Shown here one piece after another: positions 51,903 to 59,717 of a stretch of DNA of 64,000 nt (positions within the stretch are counted from its first letter, which is position 1; each line of letters starts with the position of its first letter). Below the pieces are notes generated by a model. The model saw only the letters and a list, made by a program, of their open reading frames with translations, ran no database searches and had not been told where the DNA came from. The stretch comes from Streptomyces tendae (lineage in GTDB: Bacteria; Actinomycetota; Actinomycetes; Streptomycetales; Streptomycetaceae). Where the stretch lies: NCBI RefSeq assembly GCF_014650435.1, contig NZ_BMUY01000021.1, positions 61,276 through 125,275 on the forward strand. The letters are read 5' to 3'. Both the position numbers and the translations under genes were made by a program.

Positions 51903-51960
51903 GCGCCAGACACTGCCACAAAGATCCACCAACTGCTGGACCGGCGCCCGGCCTTGACCG

Positions 51961-52187
51961 TCACGGCAGGTCGTCCCGGCGGCACTCGGCCCACAGCAGC
52001 TTGCCGCCCCTCGACGCGCCCAGCTCGCGCGGTACGGACACGCCCACGGCGTCCGCGCAGGCCCGCACCAGGTGCAGTCCCCGGCCGCCCTCGGCGTCGC
52101 CCGGCGGTACGTCGCCATCGCCGGGCTTGCCCTCCCGGAACCCGGACGGCACCCGCCAGTCGCCGGTGGATCGTGCGGGAGGTGGAG
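51961..52187 (-). pseudogene. Truncated anti-sigma-type ATPase (RsbW/HATPase_c), C-terminal fragment
   Basis: A frame of about 75 codons ending at 51961 reads STGDWRVPSGFREGKPGDGD, then GDAEGGRGLHLVRACADAVG and GGKLLWAECR. This is the C-terminal part (G2 box region) of the HATPase_c regulators that are very abundant in Streptomyces. The N-terminal ATP-binding part is absent; the frame is cut just where the right end of an IS605-type element abuts (52190-52200). It is probably a dead gene disrupted by that insertion. Confidence 0.75.
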
Positions 52188-52200
52188 GGTTTGACTTGCT

Positions 52201-52220
52201 CCTCGGGCTTCCGCCCGAGG
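52201..52220 (-). repeat. IS200/IS605-type right-end hairpin
   Basis: CCTCGGGC (52201-52208) and GCCCGAGG (52213-52220) form an 8-bp stem with a 4-nt loop. In the tnpB direction it reads GAATCCTCGGGC...GCCCGAGGAGCAAGTCAAA, the usual form of the IS605-family right end that also terminates the tnpB guide RNA. Confidence 0.7.
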
Positions 52221-52251
52221 ATTCTGGCCTTCTCGACCTGCTGCTGTGCCA

Positions 52252-52597
52252 CTACGCGGCACAAACGTCGGTCGGGAGTCCGTGGCTTCCTGTTTCTTCG
52301 CGCTGTGCCGGGATTGCTCCTGGTCTCACCGGCGCTCCGCAGGCCGACGCCGCCAGTCCGGCGGCCGTTCTGATGTTGATCGCAGCGTTGTGGTCCCGGC
52401 CGTGGACGGTGTCGCAGGCGGTGCAGGTCCATTCCCGCACATTGAGGGGTTTGGGTCAGTCGCAGGCCGGCCCTGCGTGCCTCCTCACGGGCACGGACCG
52501 CGTCGTTGAAGACGACCCGGGCACACCCGAACGCTCTCGCCAGCAAGAGGCGCTGACCGGCATCCGGATACACCCGAAACGCGTACCGAAGCCGCAT
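52252..52597 (-). pseudogene. tnpB: Internally deleted tnpB (IS200/IS605 family)
   Basis: ATG 52595-52597 opens with MRLRYAFRVYPDAGQRLLLA and ARAFGCARVVFNDAVRAREE, the classical TnpB N-terminus. After about 45 codons the sequence jumps to the C-terminal zinc ribbon and RuvC tail, in a different frame: WTCTACDTVHGRDHNAAINI. Some 250-300 residues, holding most of the RuvC core, are missing. TnpB of about 400 aa is therefore reduced to its ends. No tnpA is nearby. The right-end hairpin survives. Confidence 0.85.
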
Positions 52598-52686
52598 GCG
52601 AAGATCGTACGAACACACCACTCCAGTCGTAACCCGGAACACTCGCTCCCCGCCTCACCCGCAGGTGACAGCACTCTCCGGCTCCG

Positions 52687-52877
52687 CCGGGGACACCGGG
52701 CTGAAGTCGGGCCGCCGACCGCCGGCCAATGAGGTCACCGTCGCCACGCACCACGGCAGCGCCGTCCGCGTGCACGCCACCGGCGCGCCGGGGACCGCCG
52801 TCACGACCGATCACCACAAGTGGGACACCTTCGTGCGCGGCGTGCGCGCGGAGGAGTTCGACCACTTCGCCTCGTAG
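52687..52877 (+). pseudogene. DUF397-like C-terminal fragment
   Basis: The frame ending at 52877 reads EVTVATHHGSAVRVHATG, then KWDTFVRGVRAEEFDHFAS, which resembles the end of DUF397 proteins (K-W-D-x-F-V-x-G-V-x-x-x-E-F-D). The usual N-terminal WRKSS part and a start codon with RBS are not visible. DUF397 genes normally follow an XRE regulator and lie near an RsbW-like ATPase, so this fragment and the ATPase stub at 51961 look like the two ends of one disrupted WhiJ-type locus. Confidence 0.55.
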
Positions 52878-53000
52878 GCGCCGTAGACCCGCGCGCAGTC
52901 CTGGTCCCAAGGTCGCTCCCGAGATGGGCCCGCAGGCCGAGGCGGGTCCCCAACCACCGGCGTGAACATGTGGTTCGTTCGCTCGAGCCGAGGAGGGGCC

Positions 53001-53741
53001 ATGCAGGCGGAGCAGGTGGACTGGGTCGACGTTCCGGCCGGGTTACTGCGTCGGGGCACGCCGGTGGACGAGGTGCGGGCCGTGGCCCGCCACTACGCGG
53101 ACACCGGCGTGCCACTGGAGTGGTACCTGAAGGAGACACCGCGCGCAGAGATCCACGTCCCCGCCTTCCGGATCGCCCGCACACCGGTCACGGTCGGCCA
53201 GTGGGCCCGGTACGCGGCAGCGACCAACCGACCGCTCCCCAGGTCGTCGCCACTGGACCACCCGGTCATCGGGGTCACCTGGGAGGCGGCGACGGACTAC
53301 TGCCGGTGGATCGGGGAGCGGCTCGGCGGCTTGGACGTACGGCTACCCACGGAGGACGAGTGGGAACGCGCCGCACGGGGCGACGACGGCCGGGAGTTCC
53401 CGTGGGGCGAGGAGTACCGCACCGGCCTGGCCAATCTCGTGGACCTCGGCATCGGCACGACGACACCGGTCGGCTCGTTCCCCGACGGAGCCAGCCCCTT
53501 CGGCGTGCTGGACATGGCGGGCAACGCCGACGAGTGGACCTCCACGCTCTACGCTCCCTACCCCGGCGCCCCCGCGGAGGTGCCGAGCACCGAGGACTGG
53601 GCCTTCGACCGGCACATCACCCGGGGCGGCGCGTTCCGCCACGACCGGGACCTGGCCCGGTGCGCCCGCCGCCACGGCGCCTACGAGCCGGACCTCGCAG
53701 CGATCGGCGTGGGCGTCCGCCTGGCGGCACCGGCGGCGTAG
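53001..53741 (+). CDS. SUMF1/FGE-like domain protein
   Basis: A 246-aa protein with a formylglycine-generating-enzyme-type fold: PVTVGQWARYAAAT, HPVIGVTWEAATDYCRWIG, RLPTEDEWERAARG, GNADEWTS and RGGAF. In true FGE two Cys flank the RGGS region; here it is RGGAFRHDRDLARCARR with a single Cys, so formylglycine synthesis is unlikely. Related proteins include EgtB-like enzymes and binding proteins. ATG 53001 has GGAGG upstream, which excludes the start 13 codons earlier. No sulfatase is nearby. Confidence 0.85.
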   Translation: MQAEQVDWVDVPAGLLRRGTPVDEVRAVARHYADTGVPLEWYLKETPRAEIHVPAFRIARTPVTVGQWARYAAATNRPLPRSSPLDHPVIGVTWEAATDYCRWIGERLGGLDVRLPTEDEWERAARGDDGREFPWGEEYRTGLANLVDLGIGTTTPVGSFPDGASPFGVLDMAGNADEWTSTLYAPYPGAPAEVPSTEDWAFDRHITRGGAFRHDRDLARCARRHGAYEPDLAAIGVGVRLAAPAA

Positions 53742-54101
53742 GCCCGGAAGACCGCGACGCCTGCGCCCTCAAGGCTGGTCGCTCCGTAGGGGGCAGCTAA
53801 GAGACCTAAGAGACACTGACACCAAATCAGGGCTCAACGACCGAACCGCACCACAGGTTTCGCTTACACATCGTTGCCAGCCATGCCCCGCCGTGATACA
53901 CAGAGTGACGATACGACCACCGGGAGCCGTCTCGGAGCCGACTGACCAGCCGGCGCCGGACGGTGACAAGCTGTTCGCACGAAACCCGCCAAACAATGAC
54001 GCCAAGGCGACATGCGACGGCGTCATCGTCGGCGACAATGAGGCTTGACCTCTGCATGCCCGCAGAGGGCGCGGAACTACCCAACAGGGGCGGTGACTTA
54101 C
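53742..54101. other. Intergenic region upstream of the T4SS-like cluster
   Basis: About 360 bp without a gene, less G/C-rich than its surroundings. It contains a direct repeat CTAAGAGAC (53797 area), an 8-bp stem ATGACGCC/GGCGTCAT (53996-54003 and 54019-54026) and a 7-bp hairpin CCTCTGC/GCAGAGG (54049-54055 and 54062-54068) just ahead of the first gene. It probably holds the promoter of the cluster; no sigma consensus is convincing. Confidence 0.5.
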
Positions 54102-54410
54102 ATGCTCTTTGCGGCCGACGAGGGAGACATCAACACCATCATCGGGGGGATCGCTCCGGACTGGGGCCCCTTCGGTGCGCTGGGGACCGAGGCGAAGACG
54201 ATGGTCCAGGTCGTCATGGCCGTCGCCATTCTGCTCTGCCTCGGCATCGCCATCTGGGGCGCCGCCAAGCAGCGCATCGGTGCCACCGCACTCCGGGACA
54301 CCTTCAGCGCGGAGCAGGGCAAGGGCCTGATCATCGCGGGGCTGACGGGCGTGTTCATCATCGGCTCGCTCGGCACGCTCTTCACCATCGTGTACGGGAT
54401 GGCCGTGTAG
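54102..54410 (+). CDS. Small two-span membrane protein, VirB2/TrbC-like
   Basis: A 102-aa protein with two hydrophobic helices (about residues 33-53 and 76-100) joined by a short basic loop (AAKQRIGATALRD). Size and topology fit the VirB2/TrbC pilin-like subunits of type IV secretion systems, but there is no obvious signal-peptidase site. ATG 54102 follows GGGGCGGTGA; a GTG three codons earlier is possible. It is the first gene of the secretion-like cluster. Confidence 0.75.
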   Translation: MLFAADEGDINTIIGGIAPDWGPFGALGTEAKTMVQVVMAVAILLCLGIAIWGAAKQRIGATALRDTFSAEQGKGLIIAGLTGVFIIGSLGTLFTIVYGMAV

Positions 54411-54575
54411 CCCGGCACCCAACCGTTCTCCCCCTCCATCCCACCCGCCCGTCGTGCCAACCGGCTGAGGTTGCGTTTCCCTGATGTCGAGTCATAACAC
54501 CGCGCCCGAGCGGGAACCAGCACGGCTACCGTCGTACGTACACGGTCGACCCGACGTCGAGGGGGCGTACGCGGC

Positions 54576-55376
54576 ATGAGTCTCGGAGACGATCACCACT
54601 CGTCCGGCGATTACGGCGGCGCCGGCCAGACCCGGCTCCGGCTGCCCGAGGAGGACGGCGGCCCCCGACGCGGCGGCCGCTCCTCCTCTCGGAGCCTGGT
54701 CACCGTGGTCGGCGTCGTCGTCCTGCTGATCGCCGCGATCGCCTTCGCGAACCGTGGAGGAGACGATTCCGCATCCGCGGAGGGCGGCGACGGAAACAAG
54801 CCGAAGACATCGGCGACGGCCCCCACCGGAACGCGCCCCGTCCAGTCGGGCTTCGCCCATGACGAACAGGGCGCACAGAGCGCGGCGGCGAACTACGCGG
54901 TGGCACTGGGTTCTGACGGGATGTTCAGCAGGGTCAAGCGTCACGAGATCGTGCAGGCGATCGCCGCCCCCGGCTGGGTCGACCGCCTCCAGTCCGGCTT
55001 CGACGCCGACTACTCAACAGCCTTCCTGAAGTCGATCGGTCTCGACGAGAACGGCAAGGCGCTGACGGGGGCCACCTTCGTCAACCGGACACTGCCAGCA
55101 GGGACCAAAGTTACGTCGTTCAGCGACGGCGCCGCCACTGTCGAAGTGTGGTGCAACGGCCTCTTCGGACTCACTGGTGAGAAGACGACCAATCCGGTGA
55201 CGACCAACTGGTTCACGGTGACCATGAAACTGAACTGGGCCGGCGGTGACTGGAAGGTCCTGGAGACCAGCCAGAAGAACGGACCGACCCCTGTCCCGGG
55301 GGACAGCCCTGTTTCGGGGGCCGATGAGATGAGCAAGGCGGTCCAGGAGTTCGGAGGCTTTACCTATGCCCGGTAG
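54576..55376 (+). CDS. Single-span protein with NTF2-like (VirB8/TcpC-like) domain
   Basis: A 266-aa protein: cytoplasmic N-terminus (1-38), one span (about 39-58), a linker, and a ~170-residue outer domain (SAAANYAVALGSDGMF at its start, NWFTVTMKLNWAGGDWKVLE near its end). This layout and the W-K-V-L strand match VirB8/TcpC-type assembly factors. The assignment comes from layout and neighbours. It ends inside the next gene, which starts 11 bp before its stop. Confidence 0.75.
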   Translation: MSLGDDHHSSGDYGGAGQTRLRLPEEDGGPRRGGRSSSRSLVTVVGVVVLLIAAIAFANRGGDDSASAEGGDGNKPKTSATAPTGTRPVQSGFAHDEQGAQSAAANYAVALGSDGMFSRVKRHEIVQAIAAPGWVDRLQSGFDADYSTAFLKSIGLDENGKALTGATFVNRTLPAGTKVTSFSDGAATVEVWCNGLFGLTGEKTTNPVTTNWFTVTMKLNWAGGDWKVLETSQKNGPTPVPGDSPVSGADEMSKAVQEFGGFTYAR

Positions 55377-56688
55377 CCAGCACCGCGCCCTCAAACTCGC
55401 CGCCTTGGTGGCAACTGCTCAGGCAGCCGCCGTCGTGTGCTCAACACGCGCTTTCGCCGAGCCCAGTCCGACACCGACGAAGGACGATCCCTGCTCGCTC
55501 ATCGCGGGCCCCGCCAAGGACTACTGCGAACGAGGCGAAGGCGGGGGATCCGGTGGCGGCGGCAGCACCCCCGACACGCTCCCGAACACCCTCGACCCCC
55601 TCTCCTCCCTGGCCAAGGGCTGTGCCGACGCCGCTGCCTGGACCGTCGACACGCTCAGCAACGCCGTGAAGAACACCGCGGACGTCGACTTCACGAACGA
55701 CACGTTCCTCAAGCAGTACGCCGTCGTCTTCGCCGCGTCCGCGTTCCTGACGCTCGTCCTGTGGCTGCTGGCCGTGGCCAAGCGTGCCGTGCGCGGCGTC
55801 CCGCTCACCACCGCGCTCTCCGAGGCCGTCGGGTTCCTGTGGCTCACCGTCCTGGCGTCGGCCTTCACACCGTTGATCCTGTACACGGTCGTGTCGGCCA
55901 CCGACGCCGTGACCGATGTCCTGGCCAAGGGCACCGGCGACCAGACGGACACCTTCTTCGGCACGTTCTCCCAGGCGCTGAAGCAGGGCAACGACATCGG
56001 CGGCGGCCCGATCATGCTGATCCTGGTGTCGTTCGTGTCGATCGTCGCCGCCGGCGTCCTCTACCTGGAGCTGTACCTGCGGGCCGTCCTGCTCTACGTC
56101 GGCGCCCTGCTCGGCGTCGTCGTCTACGCCGGCCTGGTCGACAAGAACCTGTGGGGCCACGTCCGCCGCTGGGCCGGCATCATGATCGCCGTGATCATGG
56201 TCAAGCCCGTGATCGTGATCGTGCTGGGCCTGGCCGGCGCGCTGACCACGGCAGACGGGCCCGACTCCGTGGCCGCCATCGTGTCCGGCCTCGCCATCAT
56301 CCTGCTCGCGATCTTCGCCTCGGCGATGATCTACCGCTTCGTCCCCGGCTTCGGCGACGAGATCGCCAACGGCCGCAACAACCGCATCATGCAGGGCGCC
56401 GAGGGCAAGGCCGCCGCCGTGATCAGCTCCCCGGCCAACCTCGTCGCCCAGGGCATCAGAACCCACAGCAGCCGCAACAACGGCGACGGCGGAGGCGGAC
56501 AGTCCGCGGCCGCCCGCCCCTCGAACCCCGCCTCCGGCGGAGTCGCCGCGCACAGCTCGCGCCCCTCGAACGGCGGCGGCGGAAATGTCCCCTCCGCCGC
56601 ACCCGCACCGCGCTCCGGCAGCCCGGTGAACACACCGCACGCAAGCAACACCCGCAACAGCAAGAGCACAGGAGGTGACGGGCGTTGA
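55366..56688 (+). CDS. Polytopic membrane protein, VirB6/TrbL-like
   Basis: A 440-aa protein with a signal-like N-terminus, a luminal segment with Cys (CSLIAGPAKDYC, GCADAAAW), then about six spans (from residue ~120 to ~330), and a Gly/Ser/Asn-rich cytoplasmic tail of 100 residues. Topology fits the VirB6/TrbL channel component. The start overlaps the preceding gene by 11 bp. The TGA overlaps the TTG start of the next gene. Confidence 0.8.
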   Translation: MPGSQHRALKLAALVATAQAAAVVCSTRAFAEPSPTPTKDDPCSLIAGPAKDYCERGEGGGSGGGGSTPDTLPNTLDPLSSLAKGCADAAAWTVDTLSNAVKNTADVDFTNDTFLKQYAVVFAASAFLTLVLWLLAVAKRAVRGVPLTTALSEAVGFLWLTVLASAFTPLILYTVVSATDAVTDVLAKGTGDQTDTFFGTFSQALKQGNDIGGGPIMLILVSFVSIVAAGVLYLELYLRAVLLYVGALLGVVVYAGLVDKNLWGHVRRWAGIMIAVIMVKPVIVIVLGLAGALTTADGPDSVAAIVSGLAIILLAIFASAMIYRFVPGFGDEIANGRNNRIMQGAEGKAAAVISSPANLVAQGIRTHSSRNNGDGGGGQSAAARPSNPASGGVAAHSSRPSNGGGGNVPSAAPAPRSGSPVNTPHASNTRNSKSTGGDGR

Positions 56689-58244
56689 CGACCGAGTCCC
56701 ACGTGTCCCATACGGTCACGCCCCGCCGTACGTATCTGATCGGCCGCGCCCGGCCGAACGCGATCGTCGGCCGCAACCGCGAGACCGGAGAGATCGCGCT
56801 GATCGTCGCGGGCGCGTTCCTCGGCATGATGTGCGGGCTCCTCGTCCCCGTCCTGAGCCTGCGCATCGTGCTGCTCGTCGGCTTCCCGATGCTCGCGCTG
56901 GCCGCGGTCTACGTGCCGTACAACCACCGCACGTTCTACCGGTGGTTCGAGATCAACCGCAGCTACAAGCGCACGCTCCGCCGGGGCACCACCTACCGCT
57001 CCGGCGCCATCGAGGCCGGTACCAGGATCGACGGCCGCGAGATCGAGGTCGGCCCGCCGCCCGGCATCGGCCGGATCTCCTGGCTGGCGGCGCCCTTCGG
57101 GCCGGACGAGATCGCCGTACTGCTGCACGCCGACCGCAAGACCGTGACGGCCGCCATCGAGATCGAGGGGCCCGGCGTCGGCCTGCGCGACTCCGAGGAC
57201 CAGGAAGCCCTCGTCGACCGGTTCGGCACCCTGCTCAAGCACGTGGCCAACGGCGACGGCTTCGTCACCCGCATCCAGATGCTCGCCCGTACCCTCCCGG
57301 CCGACCCCGACGCGCACGCCAAGGACGTCGCCCAGCGCGGCGACGACAAGTCACCGCCGTGGCTCCAGCAGTCGTACGACCAGCTCCAGTCGATGGTGTC
57401 CACCAGCAGCGAGCAGCACCGCGCGTACCTGATCGCCTGCATGCACTACAACCGCGAGCTGGCCGCCGAAGCGCACACCATGGCCCGCGCCGCCCGCCCG
57501 CACACCGGACGCAAGCTGGACCGGGACGCCGGGCTCGCCGTCGTCATGGCGCGCGAGCTGACCGACATCTGCTCCCGCCTCCAGGAAGCCGACATCCGCG
57601 TACGCCAGCCGCTGGGCCAGGGCCGGCTCGCCTCCCTGATCCACGCCATGTACGACCCGGACCACCCCATCGACCACATCCAGGCGATGACCAAGCGCAA
57701 CGCCTGGCCGGCCGAGCTGGACGCCATGGAGCCCACCTACCTCCAGGCCAAGACCCGCGAGTCCGCCACCCGCGCCCCCTGGTGCCATGCCACCGCCTGG
57801 GTCAAGGAGTGGCCGATGACGCCGGTCGGGGTCAACTTCCTGGCCCCCCTCCTCGTCCACACCCCGGACGTCATCCGCACCGTCGCCGTCACGATGGACC
57901 TCGAACCCACCGAGGTCGCCATCGAGCGCATGCTGACCGAGAAGACGAACGACGACGCCGAGGCGTCCCGCGCCGCCAAGATGAACCGGACCGTGGACCC
58001 CCGCGACATCGCCGCCCACGGCCGTCTCGACCAGCGCGGCGAGGACCTCGCCAGCGGCGCGGCCGGCGTCAACCTCGTCGGCTACATCACCGTCTCCTCC
58101 CGCACCCCCGAGGCCCTGGCCCGCGACAAGCGGACGATAAGGGCGTCGGCCGGAAAGTCGTACCTGAAACTGGAGTGGTGCGACCGTGAGCACCATCGCG
58201 CCTTCGTGAACACTCTTCCGTTCGCCACCGGCATCCGAAGGTAG
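56685..58244 (+). CDS. SCO6880-type T4SS-associated protein (VirB3/PrgI-like N-terminus)
   Basis: A 519-aa protein. Two spans near the N-terminus (about 30-72) follow RTYLIGRARPNAIVGRN and resemble PrgI/VirB3; the rest (75-519) is soluble and helical, of the kind seen in the SCO6880 family, which corresponds to the non-catalytic N-terminal domain of VirB4. The nucleotide-binding part is in the next gene, so together they look like a split VirB3-VirB4. TTG 56685 overlaps the previous stop as TTGA. Confidence 0.82.
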   Translation: MTTESHVSHTVTPRRTYLIGRARPNAIVGRNRETGEIALIVAGAFLGMMCGLLVPVLSLRIVLLVGFPMLALAAVYVPYNHRTFYRWFEINRSYKRTLRRGTTYRSGAIEAGTRIDGREIEVGPPPGIGRISWLAAPFGPDEIAVLLHADRKTVTAAIEIEGPGVGLRDSEDQEALVDRFGTLLKHVANGDGFVTRIQMLARTLPADPDAHAKDVAQRGDDKSPPWLQQSYDQLQSMVSTSSEQHRAYLIACMHYNRELAAEAHTMARAARPHTGRKLDRDAGLAVVMARELTDICSRLQEADIRVRQPLGQGRLASLIHAMYDPDHPIDHIQAMTKRNAWPAELDAMEPTYLQAKTRESATRAPWCHATAWVKEWPMTPVGVNFLAPLLVHTPDVIRTVAVTMDLEPTEVAIERMLTEKTNDDAEASRAAKMNRTVDPRDIAAHGRLDQRGEDLASGAAGVNLVGYITVSSRTPEALARDKRTIRASAGKSYLKLEWCDREHHRAFVNTLPFATGIRR

Positions 58245-58256
58245 GGGCTGAGCCTG

Positions 58257-59672
58257 ATGCGGGACCCGCTGACCGTCCTCACCGACACCTTCACGTCCTT
58301 CCTCTTCGGGAAGGTGGAGACGACCCGCCTCCCCGTCCGCACGTCCACCGGCCAGGCCCAGGCCGTCTACCTGCCGACGGCCGCCCCCGGCCTCGGCGAC
58401 TCCGGCGTGATCATCGGCCGCGAGGTCTACTCCGGCAAGGGCTACATCTACGACCCCTTCCAGCTCTACGGCCAGCAGCTCCCCGCCCCGCACTGGCTGG
58501 TGCTCGGTGAGTCGGGCAACGGCAAGTCGGCCCTCGAGAAGACGTACGTCCTGCGCCAGCTCCGCTTCCGCGACCGCCAGGTCGTCGTCCTGGACGCCCA
58601 GGGCGAGGACGGCGTCGGCGAGTGGAACCTCATCGCCGAGGAGCTGGGCATAACTCCCATCCGCCTCGACCCGATGGCCGCCCTGGACCACGGCATCCGG
58701 CTCAACCCCCTCGACCCGGCGATCACGACGACCGGCCAGCTCGCGCTGCTCCGGACGATCATCGAGGTCGCCATGGGCCACGGCCTGGACGAGCGCTCCG
58801 GCTTCGCCCTCAAGGTCGCGCACGCCTACGTCAACGAGACCATCGTCGAACGCCAGCCGGTCCTCACCGACATCGTCGAGCGCCTCCGCCACCCCGAGCC
58901 GGAGTCCGCCGAGGCGATGAACGTCGCCATAGACGACGTACGGGCCTGGGGTCTGGATGTCGCTCTGGTCCTCGACCGGCTCGTCGACGGCGACCTGCGC
59001 GGCATGTTCGACGGCCCGACCACGGTCGGCATCGACCTCGACGCCCCGCTGATCGTCTTCGACCTCTCCCACATCGACCGCAACTCCATCGCCATGCCCA
59101 TCCTCATGGCCATCGTGGGCGTCTGGCTGGAGCACACCTGGATCCGCCCCGACCGGAAGAAGCGCATCTTCCTGGTCGAGGAGGCCTGGCACATCATCAA
59201 CAGCCCCTTCGTGGCGCAGCTGTTCCAGCGGCTCCTGAAGTTCGGGCGCCGGCTCGGTCTGTCCTTCGTGGCGGTGGTCCACCACCTGTCCGACGTCGTC
59301 GACGGGGCGGCCGCCAGAGAGGCCGCCGCCATCCTCAAGATGGCCTCCACCCGCACCATCTACGCCCAGAAGGCCGACGAGGCACGGGCCACCGGGCGCG
59401 TCCTCGGCCTGCCCCGCTGGGCGGTGGAGATCATCCCGTCCCTCACCCCCGGCATCGCGGTGTGGGACGTCAACGGCAACGTCCAGGTGGTCAAGCACCT
59501 GATCACCGAGACCGAACGCCCCCTGGTCTTCACCGACCGCGCGATGACCGAGTCCTCCACCGACCACCTGACCGACGACGCCCTGCGCGCCGCCGAGCTG
59601 GAGGCGGAGGAGCGGGCGGCGGCGTTCATGGAACAGCACATCGGCGACTCGTCGGAATCGACGGTGGCGTAG
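58257..59672 (+). CDS. VirB4-like AAA+ ATPase
   Basis: A 471-aa P-loop ATPase. Walker A is GESGNGKS (residues 84-91) and Walker B is RIFLVEEAW near residue 304. An Arg finger-type region, and the LMASTRTIYAQKADEARA-like helix of VirB4/TraC proteins (seen as KMASTRTIYAQKADEAR), are present. It starts 12 bp after the preceding gene and supplies energy for the presumed secretion machine. It keeps all catalytic motifs, so the cluster is not a relic. Confidence 0.9.
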   Translation: MRDPLTVLTDTFTSFLFGKVETTRLPVRTSTGQAQAVYLPTAAPGLGDSGVIIGREVYSGKGYIYDPFQLYGQQLPAPHWLVLGESGNGKSALEKTYVLRQLRFRDRQVVVLDAQGEDGVGEWNLIAEELGITPIRLDPMAALDHGIRLNPLDPAITTTGQLALLRTIIEVAMGHGLDERSGFALKVAHAYVNETIVERQPVLTDIVERLRHPEPESAEAMNVAIDDVRAWGLDVALVLDRLVDGDLRGMFDGPTTVGIDLDAPLIVFDLSHIDRNSIAMPILMAIVGVWLEHTWIRPDRKKRIFLVEEAWHIINSPFVAQLFQRLLKFGRRLGLSFVAVVHHLSDVVDGAAAREAAAILKMASTRTIYAQKADEARATGRVLGLPRWAVEIIPSLTPGIAVWDVNGNVQVVKHLITETERPLVFTDRAMTESSTDHLTDDALRAAELEAEERAAAFMEQHIGDSSESTVA

Positions 59673-59717
59673 GAGCCGTAGGCAGTAGGCAGTGGGACGA
59701 GGAGAGGCACCGGACGC

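Noticed and set aside
53797..53815. CTAAGAGAC direct repeat as a possible attachment site
   Set aside because: Only 9 bp, no integrase or tRNA nearby and no matching copy noticed at the far end of the cluster.
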